Assembly (NCBI GenBank): GCA_034933285.1
Contig: JAYFNT010000004.1
Location: forward strand, 67,469-131,468
Direction of reading: 5' to 3'
Source of the DNA: RPRC01 sp034933285
GTDB taxonomy: Bacteria; Desulfobacterota; Desulfuromonadia; Geobacterales; Geobacteraceae
DNA length: 64,000 nucleotides
Shown: piece after piece, positions 1 to 6,259 of the stretch
How the letters are laid out: each line of letters opens with the position of its first letter
Numbering within the stretch: position 1 is the first letter of the stretch
Program-made: the position numbers and the translations under genes
The notes under the pieces: model-generated
Told to the model about the DNA's origin: nothing
Seen by the model: only the letters and a program-made list of their open reading frames with translations
Database searches by the model: none

Positions 1-596
1 TTCCTCAATGCCAGGTGCCATACATCGGCATTCCGGGCGATGATGTCCGCCCCGGGCTGGAATTTGAGGCTCTGGGCCACCAGGGCCTGGAGCCCGGTGG
101 CTATTTCCATCCGGAGCCAGTCATCGCCGGCCCAGTCAGATAGGGAGACGAGCGCTGAGGCGCGTTTGGAAATCCCCCCGGCGCTGCCACCCCCCTTTCC
201 TAAAGTGGGGTTATAGTCATCATGCCCGCCAAAAACACCCCCCTTTGCCAAAGGGGGGCCGGGGGGGATTTGGTTCTCCAGCACACGCTTCAGGTAATTA
301 TGATTTTTCATCGGCTTCACCTGTCCCTTTTCCCGTTTCTGCCGCATGGACTCCACCGTCTCGGCCAGGGCTGCCTCGAGGCGAGCCGGGTCCGTATCGA
401 GCGACAGCACTTCGTGGGTCAGTTTCAGCGCCCGGTCGAACGCCAGGGCGCGCGTGGCAGAGCGGAACAGGCCCAAGTAGGAAAGAAGCGACGGCATCAT
501 GGCCGCACGCATGGCGAGCAGCTCGCGGGCGGCGGCGTCCTGGGTCAGGGCCTCGATGGTGAATTGTGCGTGGCAGATTGGGCAGTGAAGGTTCAT
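1..596 (-). CDS. Partial Mu-like prophage protein of unknown function carrying an in-frame repeat
   Basis: The frame is open from an ATG at 596 to the left edge, so the C-terminus is missing. A GAGGATTGA ribosome site sits just upstream. The N-terminus starts MNLHCPICHAQF, a CxxC zinc-ribbon-like start, followed by an Ala/Leu-rich helical stretch. About residues 110-150 are encoded by two tandem copies of the C-rich/G-rich palindromic repeat (peptide IPPGPPLAKGG and relatives). After the repeat the frame continues with ordinary-looking sequence (SLSDWAGDDWLRMEIATGL), so the repeat sits inside a gene rather than ending it. The position at the distal end of the leftward early operon suggests a middle-region gene. 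I do not recognise the family. Confidence 0.6.
   Translation of the reverse strand, partial: MNLHCPICHAQFTIEALTQDAAARELLAMRAAMMPSLLSYLGLFRSATRALAFDRALKLTHEVLSLDTDPARLEAALAETVESMRQKREKGQVKPMKNHNYLKRVLENQIPPGPPLAKGGVFGGHDDYNPTLGKGGGSAGGISKRASALVSLSDWAGDDWLRMEIATGLQALVAQSLKFQPGADIIARNADVWHLALR
175..271. repeat. Two tandem copies of the C-run/G-run palindromic repeat
   Basis: Two hairpins of the form CCCCCCTTT-n-AAAGGGGGG occur at about 188-208 and 235-271, each bordered by an outer ATCCCCC/GGGGGAT element. Same family as copies near 4561, 48640, 53860, 62764 and 63762. Both copies preserve the reading frame of the partial phage gene on the minus strand. Confidence 0.8.
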
Positions 597-658
597 TCAA
601 TCCTCGATCATTTGATAACCAGCCGCATGAGCGGGCAAGCCGCTCAACGGACTGGTCG

Positions 659-853
659 TTATGCGCTCTTAATTGCGTAAAGCCAGTTATTGGCTTTTTG
701 GAGCTTATCCCCCGCCTCACGCAGTTCCTTATTAATTGCCTCTCGGCTGGCCTGTTCTGGGAAATGCTCCGCTGACATGATGTTATCCATTGCTGCTTGG
801 AGTAGTTCATATGCCTGTTCTGCAGCCATCCTCATGATAATATCTTTTGCCAT
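659..853 (-). CDS. Small phage protein of unknown function
   Basis: 64 residues starting MAKDIIMRMAAEQAYELL. This start is chosen because GGAGGGGAGT lies immediately before it; the upstream in-frame extension has no ribosome site. The protein is mostly helical and charged (EQASREAINKELREAGDKLQKANNW), with no signal peptide or membrane segment. It belongs to the series of tiny genes in the leftward early region of the prophage. No family recognised. Confidence 0.5.
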   Translation of the reverse strand: MAKDIIMRMAAEQAYELLQAAMDNIMSAEHFPEQASREAINKELREAGDKLQKANNWLYAIKSA

Positions 854-940
854 ACTCCCCTCCGTGGCGAAGGAAGCGCATAACCAAACAATCAACTCGG
901 TCTTCGCTACATTTCGCCGGTTATTTCAAGCCGTTATGAA

Positions 941-1510
941 TCATTTCGACGACGGGCCTTCAACTCGAACTGGATTGACGTACGGCACCACATCGCCGCG
1001 TTTCTCCCTGCCGAGTGTTGAGAGCCTATCCTGTATCCAGCGATACCATTCCCGATGACTGGCAACCAGAGGTATGAAGCCGGTTCCGGCTGCAATTTTC
1101 CGGTACTCGGTCAGCTCACCACTTGCCCAGGCCCGTGGCAGATAGAGCCACCAAGGCTCAAACATGATACTGAGTTTATCGGCCCAGCAAAGCGGGGACG
1201 GGTCACGGTGCAGCCGCCTGGCATAGTGCCGCGAGTGCAGCAGACAGAGGTTGTAATATCGATATGGCGGTTTTTCCACATCATCAAAAAGCCATTGGGC
1301 AATCTCCGCGCCCAACATCGGATGCGTCTCGCCATCCTCATCGTCCATGTTCGCCTTTCCCCAGTATCCCCAGTCATGGATCACGATGCAGATAGTTTCG
1401 CGCCACGTAGGGAGTTTCCGAAACAGCCACACCCATGCAATCCAGACCGTAACTGGATGCCAGAAAAATTGATGAACTCCGAATAGTAAACTCTTGGTCC
1501 CAGTTTTCAT
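941..1510 (-). CDS. Phage protein with HD-domain-like metal motifs
   Basis: 189 residues. Candidate metal ligands occur in HD-superfamily order: His near residues 13-18, HDWG near 45, a His in THPMLGAEIA near 63, His in LLHSRHYAR near 92-95, and Asp in CWADKLS near 110. This suggests a metal-dependent phosphohydrolase, possibly acting on nucleotides, but the substrate cannot be read from sequence. The start ATG overlaps the stop of the upstream gene as ATGA and has GGCGGAGG upstream. The aromatic-rich N-terminus (WHPVTVWIAWVWLF) could be mistaken for a membrane segment; in this fold it would be the first helix. Confidence 0.6.
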   Translation of the reverse strand: MKTGTKSLLFGVHQFFWHPVTVWIAWVWLFRKLPTWRETICIVIHDWGYWGKANMDDEDGETHPMLGAEIAQWLFDDVEKPPYRYYNLCLLHSRHYARRLHRDPSPLCWADKLSIMFEPWWLYLPRAWASGELTEYRKIAAGTGFIPLVASHREWYRWIQDRLSTLGREKRGDVVPYVNPVRVEGPSSK

Positions 1511-1791
1511 TTTGCCTCCGCCGCCAAGTGCAGCAACGAAATCAGATCATTCTCCAGATCCCCCGATTCCCTCTGGAGGTCATCGAGCAATCGCCGATCT
1601 GCGGGCTCCCGGAAGTGAAGAATAACGGTGTAATCGTCGTTTTGCTGTGGAAGCTCGCCCCCCCCCGAAAATTCCACCACACCCGCGCACAATTCGCAGG
1701 CAAAGAAGCGTTTCGACATGCGGTTAGCCTGACAGGTCGCCTTCGTGATCTTGGCCGACATCGGTTTGCATTCGTGCAGCTCAATCCCCAT
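1507..1791 (-). CDS. Small Cys-containing phage protein
   Basis: 94 residues beginning MGIELHECKPMSAKITKATC. Four Cys residues in the first half (including FACELCAG, a CxxC) suggest a small zinc-binding fold; the second half is acidic (FREPADRRLLDDLQRESGDLENDL). GAGGTGAG precedes the ATG. It is coupled by ATGA overlap to the HD-like gene downstream. Function unknown. Confidence 0.5.
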   Translation of the reverse strand: MGIELHECKPMSAKITKATCQANRMSKRFFACELCAGVVEFSGGGELPQQNDDYTVILHFREPADRRLLDDLQRESGDLENDLISLLHLAAEAK

Positions 1792-1794
1792 AAC

Positions 1795-1956
1795 TCACCT
1801 CGATTGCTGCCAGTCCCGTTTATAAACCTGTTCCAGCCGGTAATCCTGAGCGCCGCAATGGATGCAGCGGTAGCAACGGAAATACCGGATCTCCCCGTAA
1901 TATTTGCCGGTCAAAATCAGTTTGGAGGTTTTCGCAAAATCGTGTGCGCATTTCAT
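1795..1956 (-). CDS. Small phage zinc-finger-like protein
   Basis: 53 residues from an internal ATG at 1956, chosen over an upstream start because AGAGGGGG lies just before it. It contains FRCYRCIHCGAQ, a tight CxxCxxC group that could bind zinc. It lies 3 bases from the next gene. Function unknown. Confidence 0.5.
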   Translation of the reverse strand: MKCAHDFAKTSKLILTGKYYGEIRYFRCYRCIHCGAQDYRLEQVYKRDWQQSR

Positions 1957-1969
1957 AAAACAGCCCCCT

Positions 1970-2128
1970 CTAGTTCCACGGCTCAAGAAGCTGCAACTGC
2001 TCCAGCTCGTTCTCCCGCCCCTCCGCAATTTTCCGTGCCAGGCGCTCCGCCTCGGGCCTGGGCAGCCCGCCCAGATACTCCATGATGGCGGCCCGCTCTT
2101 CGTAGATAATATGCTGTTCCGCGGTCAT
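1970..2128 (-). CDS. Small helical phage protein
   Basis: 52 residues from ATG 2128 (MTAEQHIIYEERAAIMEYL). The ATG overlaps the TGA of the upstream gene as ATGA, which decides the start. The protein is highly charged and helical, ending LEQLQLLEPWN. No family recognised. Confidence 0.45.
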   Translation of the reverse strand: MTAEQHIIYEERAAIMEYLGGLPRPEAERLARKIAEGRENELEQLQLLEPWN

Positions 2129-2403
2129 GCGGCCCGCCGCTTCGCCAGCAGCATGGTGGAGTGGCAATGGGCGGCCTCGATGTTGAATAGCTGGTAAATC
2201 GCAGGCCGGGATTTTTTAATGCACTCCAGGTCGAAACCGTTTTCCCGCAGTTCGCAGGCCGCCGAATTGACGGCTTCGACATCGGCGCCCCGGCTGATCT
2301 CCCGGGTGGTCCGCTGCCGTCCGTCGAGCATCAGCTGGAGCACCCGCTGCAGGCGTTCACTGTCTTCGTACCGCGCATAGTGTATGGAGCCGATTTTCCG
2401 CAT
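2125..2403 (-). CDS. Small winged-helix/HTH-like phage protein
   Basis: 92 residues from ATG 2403, with CAGGAGATG upstream. The central part (LQLMLDGRQRTTREISRG followed by NSAACELRENGFDLECIKK) reads like a helix-turn-helix with a following wing, as in small DNA-binding proteins that control phage early or middle genes. Target unknown. Translationally coupled to the gene at 1970-2128. Confidence 0.5.
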   Translation of the reverse strand: MRKIGSIHYARYEDSERLQRVLQLMLDGRQRTTREISRGADVEAVNSAACELRENGFDLECIKKSRPAIYQLFNIEAAHCHSTMLLAKRRAA

Positions 2404-2532
2404 TGCATCTCCTGTTCGCTGTACGCTGTCCAACTGTCCACTGTCTTTCGGCTGCTCATCAGGCCCGGAGCGCCACCTCCGGACGATACGCCTTCGCGCA
2501 AGGCTTCGGCGTATTTCGCATGTCAACAATTT

Positions 2533-2814
2533 TTATTCAGGGACCTCAGTCAAACCTTTTTTCTTCGCCCATTCAGCCAAGCGTTTCTGAAGGTCGTCGG
2601 GGTGAGTCGAGGCCCACAGTCTCTTCGCTTTCAAGGATTTTCGTGAACCGGACTCGCGGATATAGCCTGCAATCCAGGCGTCGCCCAGCCCCTTCAACAC
2701 GCCGATTACCTGGTTGCCGTCGCTCGCTGTCACATAGAAGTATCGACGACCGTAAAAGCAGTTCTTCCGGTTCCGCCGCAATTCTTCACGTTTTTCAATA
2801 TCGTTGAAACTCAT
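2533..2814 (-). CDS. Small basic phage protein
   Basis: 93 residues from ATG 2814 (MSFNDIEKREELRRNRKNC), preceded by AGGGGGCTGCA. It is strongly basic, with many Lys/Arg residues throughout and a C-terminus LAEWAKKKGLTEVPE. A nucleic-acid-binding role is possible but not shown. The next gene upstream ends at 2825. Confidence 0.45.
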   Translation of the reverse strand: MSFNDIEKREELRRNRKNCFYGRRYFYVTASDGNQVIGVLKGLGDAWIAGYIRESGSRKSLKAKRLWASTHPDDLQKRLAEWAKKKGLTEVPE

Positions 2815-2824
2815 TGCAGCCCCC

Positions 2825-3001
2825 CTATGCAATCTCAACGATCCGCTCATCCGTCTCGGAATTTCGCCAGACCGTGGCCAACAACCCGTCACCCAACAGA
2901 TCCTGCATGGTTACGTCGTCAGGCAGATCGGCTGTCGCCTCCCTGAATGCTCCCAACGTCTCGATGCCGTCAATTTCGCGTTCCCGAATTAGATTCGCCA
3001 T
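2825..3001 (-). CDS. 58-residue acidic phage protein
   Basis: Reading the minus strand from ATG 3001 gives MANLIREREIDGIETLGAFR and ends TDERIVEIA. GGAGGTGA lies upstream and the start is coupled to the previous stop as TGATG. Strongly acidic, no membrane segment, no recognised family. Confidence 0.5.
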   Translation of the reverse strand: MANLIREREIDGIETLGAFREATADLPDDVTMQDLLGDGLLATVWRNSETDERIVEIA

Positions 3002-3189
3002 CAGGTCACCTCCAAAAATGGCACGGGATCTGTGTCCCGTTCAAACTCGCCCCGGCAGCGGGGCGAGCAGGTTATGGTTATCCCCTCGATCCCTTGGTCA
3101 TCGAGGGCCTGGAAGCTGCCGAACCATGCCCAGGTCTCTTCATCCCATGGGCCTGTCGCCCCGCAGATGTCGCAGGTATAAATTCCCAT
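3001..3189 (-). CDS. Small zinc-ribbon-like phage protein
   Basis: 62 residues from ATG 3189. MGIYTCDICGATGPW followed by ITITCSPRCRGEF gives a CxxC...CxxxC arrangement expected to bind one zinc. It starts 2 bases after the end of the Gam-like gene. Function unknown; such small zinc ribbons are common in the early operons of Mu-like phages. Confidence 0.5.
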   Translation of the reverse strand: MGIYTCDICGATGPWDEETWAWFGSFQALDDQGIEGITITCSPRCRGEFERDTDPVPFLEVT

Positions 3190-3190
3190 T

Positions 3191-3727
3191 TCACGCGGCC
3201 TCCTCCAGTTCAGCTGCCGCTTTCGCCTCCTTGACCACCGCGGCGACAATCTTCTCCACCTCGGAATCGACCGGTTTCACCAGGACCACGTCCCCGGTAC
3301 CCTGGACGGTGACACCGACCTTTTTGAGGGTGGCCACGTCCAAGTCTCCCAGGGCTTTCTTGTTGACGCTCTCTTTGATTTTGATCAAGAGCTCGTGCTG
3401 CTCCAGAGGCAACACTTTTCGGATCAGTCGGATGACAGTGTCCTCGTCGTCATATTCCAGGCCGCCTTTCCCCTTCTGCAGGCCGACCCGAATGCCGCTG
3501 ATGATGATGGAGCGTGGCCTGACGAACAGACCTCTGCTTTCGTCGATCAGCGTCTCCAGGCTCGCCAGGGCATTGGCCGCATCGGCCGCCGCATCCTTGA
3601 TTTCCGGGAGATGCACCCGCTTCAGTTTCTCGATCTCGTCGTTCAGGTATTGAACTCGCAGTTTCACCAACTCCCTATGGTCGGCGTACCGCGTGGTCGC
3701 CTCTTCAATTTCCGCGAATGTTGCCAC
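3191..3727 (-). CDS. gam: Host-nuclease inhibitor Gam-like protein
   Basis: 178 residues from a GTG start (MATFAEIEEATTRYADHREL), with AGGAAGGGGGG upstream. The N-terminal half is a long charged helix with IEKLKRVHLPEIKDAA, and the middle reads RSIIISGIRVGLQKGKG, the pattern of the Mu Gam family, which binds double-stranded DNA ends and protects phage DNA from host exonuclease. Size matches Mu Gam (about 174 residues). Its place between gemA/MuB and the small-gene series agrees with Mu order in broad terms. It overlaps the upstream gene by 23 bases. Confidence 0.75.
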   Translation of the reverse strand: MATFAEIEEATTRYADHRELVKLRVQYLNDEIEKLKRVHLPEIKDAAADAANALASLETLIDESRGLFVRPRSIIISGIRVGLQKGKGGLEYDDEDTVIRLIRKVLPLEQHELLIKIKESVNKKALGDLDVATLKKVGVTVQGTGDVVLVKPVDSEVEKIVAAVVKEAKAAAELEEAA

Positions 3728-3959
3728 GTTTGCCCCCCTTCCTGTTTTTAAGGTCTGTTTTCAGTTGCCTGATATCCTTGTCCACCTCTGCCATGGCGGC
3801 CGCCGTCCAGGCGTCGAGCCAGCGTTTTTCCGCCTGGTACCTGGAAACCTGCGCTTCCAGGTACCGATCGTGCGCCGTGTGGCCACGTGACGCCCAGCCC
3901 AGCATTCCGCCGACCAGAAGCGAGATAACGGCCAGCGCCGGCCATGCCGGAATCATCAT
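3705..3959 (-). CDS. Small phage membrane protein with coiled tail
   Basis: 84 residues from ATG 3959, preceded by GAGGAGGCGCGAC. One N-terminal membrane segment (WPALAVISLLVGGMLGWAS) is followed by a charged helix (EAQVSRYQAEKRWLDAW and DKDIRQLKTDLKNRKGGK). The topology resembles small spanin- or lysis-accessory-type proteins, but no motif confirms this. It is in the same frame as the longer reading frame beginning at 4310, so a fused product is also possible. Confidence 0.5.
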   Translation of the reverse strand: MMIPAWPALAVISLLVGGMLGWASRGHTAHDRYLEAQVSRYQAEKRWLDAWTAAAMAEVDKDIRQLKTDLKNRKGGKRGNIRGN

Positions 3960-4310
3960 GTCGCGCCTCCTCAGACCACGCCCTCGCGGCGGATCAGCGC
4001 CTGGAACCGCTGCGGGGAAAGCCGCATTTCCCGCGGAGAGTGAATTATCCCCTTCGCTCCGGCCAGTCGGGGCGGGGTCAGATGCCCGTTGAGGACCAGC
4101 TGCACTGCCATGGATGCCGCCCGCGCCGCCTGTTCCTGCCGCACACTCCGATACTTCAAAAAGCTCAGTAGCCATCTCATTTTCCATCCTCCTTTCGTAG
4201 TCAGCCATGATCCTTTCCATCCGTTCGTCCACCGGGCCGCCGGCGACGAAAATCGATAATATAAACGCGGTGGCCAGGGCACAGACGGTTATCAACGCTA
4301 CGATCGCCAT
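3705..4310 (-). CDS. Small phage membrane protein; frame stays open into the next gene
   Basis: The start ATG at 4310 overlaps the gemA stop as TAATG. The first 50 residues look genuine: a membrane segment (VALITVCALATAFILSIFV) then PVDERMERIMADYERRMENE. The next 65 residues are Gly/Ala/Pro-rich and look like the shadow of the nested gene 3971-4180. No stop intervenes before the in-frame gene at 3959, so the formal product is 201 residues. Either a stop was lost, or a true fusion is made alongside the internally started 84-residue protein. Confidence 0.4.
   Translation of the reverse strand: MAIVALITVCALATAFILSIFVAGGPVDERMERIMADYERRMENEMATELFEVSECAAGTGGAGGIHGSAAGPQRASDPAPTGRSEGDNSLSAGNAAFPAAVPGADPPRGRGLRRRDMMIPAWPALAVISLLVGGMLGWASRGHTAHDRYLEAQVSRYQAEKRWLDAWTAAAMAEVDKDIRQLKTDLKNRKGGKRGNIRGN
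3971..4180 (-). CDS. Small phage protein nested in another reading frame
   Basis: 68 residues from ATG 4180 (MRWLLSFLKYRSVRQEQAAR). The start is supported by a strong AAAGGAGG ribosome site. The protein is basic with a helical N-terminus and ends FQALIRREGVV. The whole gene lies inside the 201-codon frame 3705-4310 but in a different frame, and it fits neatly between the short membrane protein at 4310 and the one at 3959. Function unknown. Confidence 0.5.
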   Translation of the reverse strand: MRWLLSFLKYRSVRQEQAARAASMAVQLVLNGHLTPPRLAGAKGIIHSPREMRLSPQRFQALIRREGVV

Positions 4311-4798
4311 TAGCGGTTATCCGGAGCGATCGCGCCCATAGCCTCGAGAGCCTTCACTACCCGCTCCACGTGTCCGCGGGTGAGAAACCTGAAATGGTCG
4401 ACCCCGACGATCCGGTACAGGATTGAACGGAGCGCCTTCTCCCGTCCCTCGGCGTCCCGCACCCGCGACACGTCGGCCCACATGCCGGCGATCATTCGGC
4501 ATTGCGCGCCGGTTGCCATGCCCGGTCGGCCGTCCAGCTCGGAATACTGTTTTTTGTGGTTACTCCCCCCTTTATTAAAGGGGGGCTGGGGGGGATTTGT
4601 TTTCCGGTTCAACTCGTCGATCAGATCCTCGGCCTCGGCCCAGGACAGATCCGTGCTGCTCAGCACCTCGAACATGCCGTACAGCAGGGTTCGGTAATCG
4701 CCATCAGCCATGCCCAGCTTGGCGAGGATGGTATGGATCTGCCGGATCTGCCGCCGGTTGACCGGCTGCCTGCCGTAACGTTTAGGTTTGGTCTGCAT
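4310..4798 (-). CDS. gemA: Mu GemA-like regulatory protein (gp16 family)
   Basis: 162 residues beginning MQTKPKRYGRQPVNRRQIRQ, with AAAGGAGGCAGACC before the ATG. The pattern of an N-terminal region (IHTILAKLGMADGDYRTLLYGM), WAEAEDLIDEL and a C-terminal GAQCRMIAGMWADVS, followed by FRFLTRGHVERVVKALEAM matches the Mu gp16/GemA (DUF1018) family, linked in Mu to modulation of host gene expression and gyrase effects. Residues about 66-76 (NPPQPPFNKGG) are encoded by a copy of the palindromic repeat inserted in frame between the two halves. Located between MuB and Gam-like genes as expected. Confidence 0.8.
   Translation of the reverse strand: MQTKPKRYGRQPVNRRQIRQIHTILAKLGMADGDYRTLLYGMFEVLSSTDLSWAEAEDLIDELNRKTNPPQPPFNKGGSNHKKQYSELDGRPGMATGAQCRMIAGMWADVSRVRDAEGREKALRSILYRIVGVDHFRFLTRGHVERVVKALEAMGAIAPDNR
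4561..4600. repeat. C-run/G-run palindromic repeat inside gemA
   Basis: CCCCCCTTTATTAAAGGGGGG hairpin core with an outer GGGGGGATTT flank. It is in frame with gemA and codes for NPPQPPFNKGG. Same family as the copies in the cobalamin cluster. Confidence 0.85.
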
Positions 4799-4829
4799 GG
4801 TCTGCCTCCTTTCACCTCATGATCCACTG

Positions 4830-6044
4830 TCAAATCGCCTCAATCACTTCCGCAGTCACCCGTTCTTCGCCCATTTCCTGGGCCAGGTTCAGCGCCCGGG
4901 CGGTGTAATTGTTGACGTGGAGCGGGTAGGCGTGGCTGATCTTGCTTTTGCCGTCGCGACCGGTGCTGGTCAGCCTGCGGGAAAGAACCTCGAACGCGTC
5001 GTCAGAAAAAATGTCTTCCGCCTTGGCGCCGATCCGCTTGAACTTGACGGTCAGGTAATCGCGCAGGTTGCCGTTGAGCCCCCGGATCTCCGCAACTTGG
5101 ACGCGGCGGATAACCTCGCGCATGTCGACGTGCTGGGCCTCGTTGAACATCTCTTTCAGCTCGGTCTGGCCGATCAGGACGATTCCCAAAAGTTTCCGGT
5201 ACCCGTCCTCCAGCTCGTAGAACCGTTTCAGGTATTTCAGGGTCTGAACTGACAGGTCGTGAGCCTCTTCGATAACCAGGCAGGCGCGGTACCCGGATTT
5301 GGCCCGGTCCAGGAGCAGCCGCTGCACCTGGCGCGTTTTGTCTTCCAGCTTCACCCGGGGACGCTCGCTGGAAATGTCCATGACGATCGCGTCGCAGATC
5401 GAGCTGGCGTTGACGCGGCTTTTGTCGATCATCTGGGGGTAAATGACCAGGGTGTCGCCGTCCCGCTTTAACTGTTCAATAACTTTGCGCCGCATGACGC
5501 TTTTGCCGCTCCCGACCTCGCCGATGATGGCCAGGAAGCCGCCATGACGGGCAGCGTCGAGCATGGCCGCTTCGATGTAGCGGTGCTCATCGCTCATGTA
5601 GATGTCGGCGTCTTTCTGGATGTCATCAATGAACGGATTACGGAAGAGCTTGAAGTGCTTCATTGCCTCCTGTGAAATCATCTCCACCTCCACACTGGTT
5701 TTGTTTTCGCTCTGGTCCCCGGATTTTTTGCAGGGTGGGCGTTTTTTCGGGTGCGCCCGGTGCAACAGTTTGCCCAGCGGATTCCAAATGTCACTGATGC
5801 GGAAGCCGCCGCGCATCAGCCATTCGTTGACTCCGGGCAAATTCTGCAGGTATGCCTCTGTTTTCTCCCGGTACTGCGCCACTTTTATCGGCACATACCC
5901 GCGATTGATAGTCAGGTTGACCGTCGGCCTGGAAACGCCGAGATGGGCCGCCAATTCGCCCTGGTTGATAAAGCAATGCAGGCTCAGCTCTTTCAACAGG
6001 ATAGGCTGCACCTCCATGCGATATGCTGTTGCCGTGTTCGCCAT
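4830..6044 (-). CDS. MuB-type DNA transposition ATPase
   Basis: 404 residues from ATG 6044 (MANTATAYRMEVQPILLKEL), chosen because ACAGGAGG lies upstream; a longer frame to 6131 overlaps the preceding small gene. The N-terminal part has a helix-turn-helix (NQGELAAHLGVSRPTVNLTI). An AAA ATPase domain follows, with Walker A GEVGSGKS and Walker B ACLVIEEAH, resembling the MuB/TniB/ExeA group. In Mu, MuB selects target DNA, polymerises on it with ATP and delivers it to MuA. It lies directly downstream of the transposase gene and one tiny gene. Confidence 0.85.
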   Translation of the reverse strand: MANTATAYRMEVQPILLKELSLHCFINQGELAAHLGVSRPTVNLTINRGYVPIKVAQYREKTEAYLQNLPGVNEWLMRGGFRISDIWNPLGKLLHRAHPKKRPPCKKSGDQSENKTSVEVEMISQEAMKHFKLFRNPFIDDIQKDADIYMSDEHRYIEAAMLDAARHGGFLAIIGEVGSGKSVMRRKVIEQLKRDGDTLVIYPQMIDKSRVNASSICDAIVMDISSERPRVKLEDKTRQVQRLLLDRAKSGYRACLVIEEAHDLSVQTLKYLKRFYELEDGYRKLLGIVLIGQTELKEMFNEAQHVDMREVIRRVQVAEIRGLNGNLRDYLTVKFKRIGAKAEDIFSDDAFEVLSRRLTSTGRDGKSKISHAYPLHVNNYTARALNLAQEMGEERVTAEVIEAI

Positions 6045-6061
6045 TTCATGCCTCCTGTTTT

Positions 6062-6226
6062 TCAATTCAATGCGAGATCGGAGCCCCTGTACTGGCACGT
6101 CGCGGATATGGCCGGTTTGCCGTTGAGCCACGCGGCTGCCTCCTGACAGGTTTCCTGGTTCGGGTACTCGGCGAAATTAACGGACGCTCCGAACTGCAGG
6201 GTCGTGTAAACGATCAAAATCCACAT
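6062..6226 (-). CDS. 54-residue phage protein between transposase and MuB genes
   Basis: ATG 6226 with an excellent AAAGGAGGGTGAA ribosome site; ends at TGA 6062. Sequence starts MWILIVYTTLQFGASVNFAE with Cys residues in ETCQEAAAW and SATCQYRG. The hydrophobic N-terminus could be a signal peptide or membrane anchor with a disulfide-bonded exported tail. Similar short Cys-containing proteins occur in phage genomes; no function is inferred. Confidence 0.5.
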   Translation of the reverse strand: MWILIVYTTLQFGASVNFAEYPNQETCQEAAAWLNGKPAISATCQYRGSDLALN

Positions 6227-6259
6227 TTCACCCTCCTTTGCGGCCTCGTTACCGGTTGA

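Noticed and set aside
175..271. Possible CRISPR-like repeat pair
   Set aside because: The two hairpins are members of a dispersed palindromic family without regular spacers; no cas genes are present.
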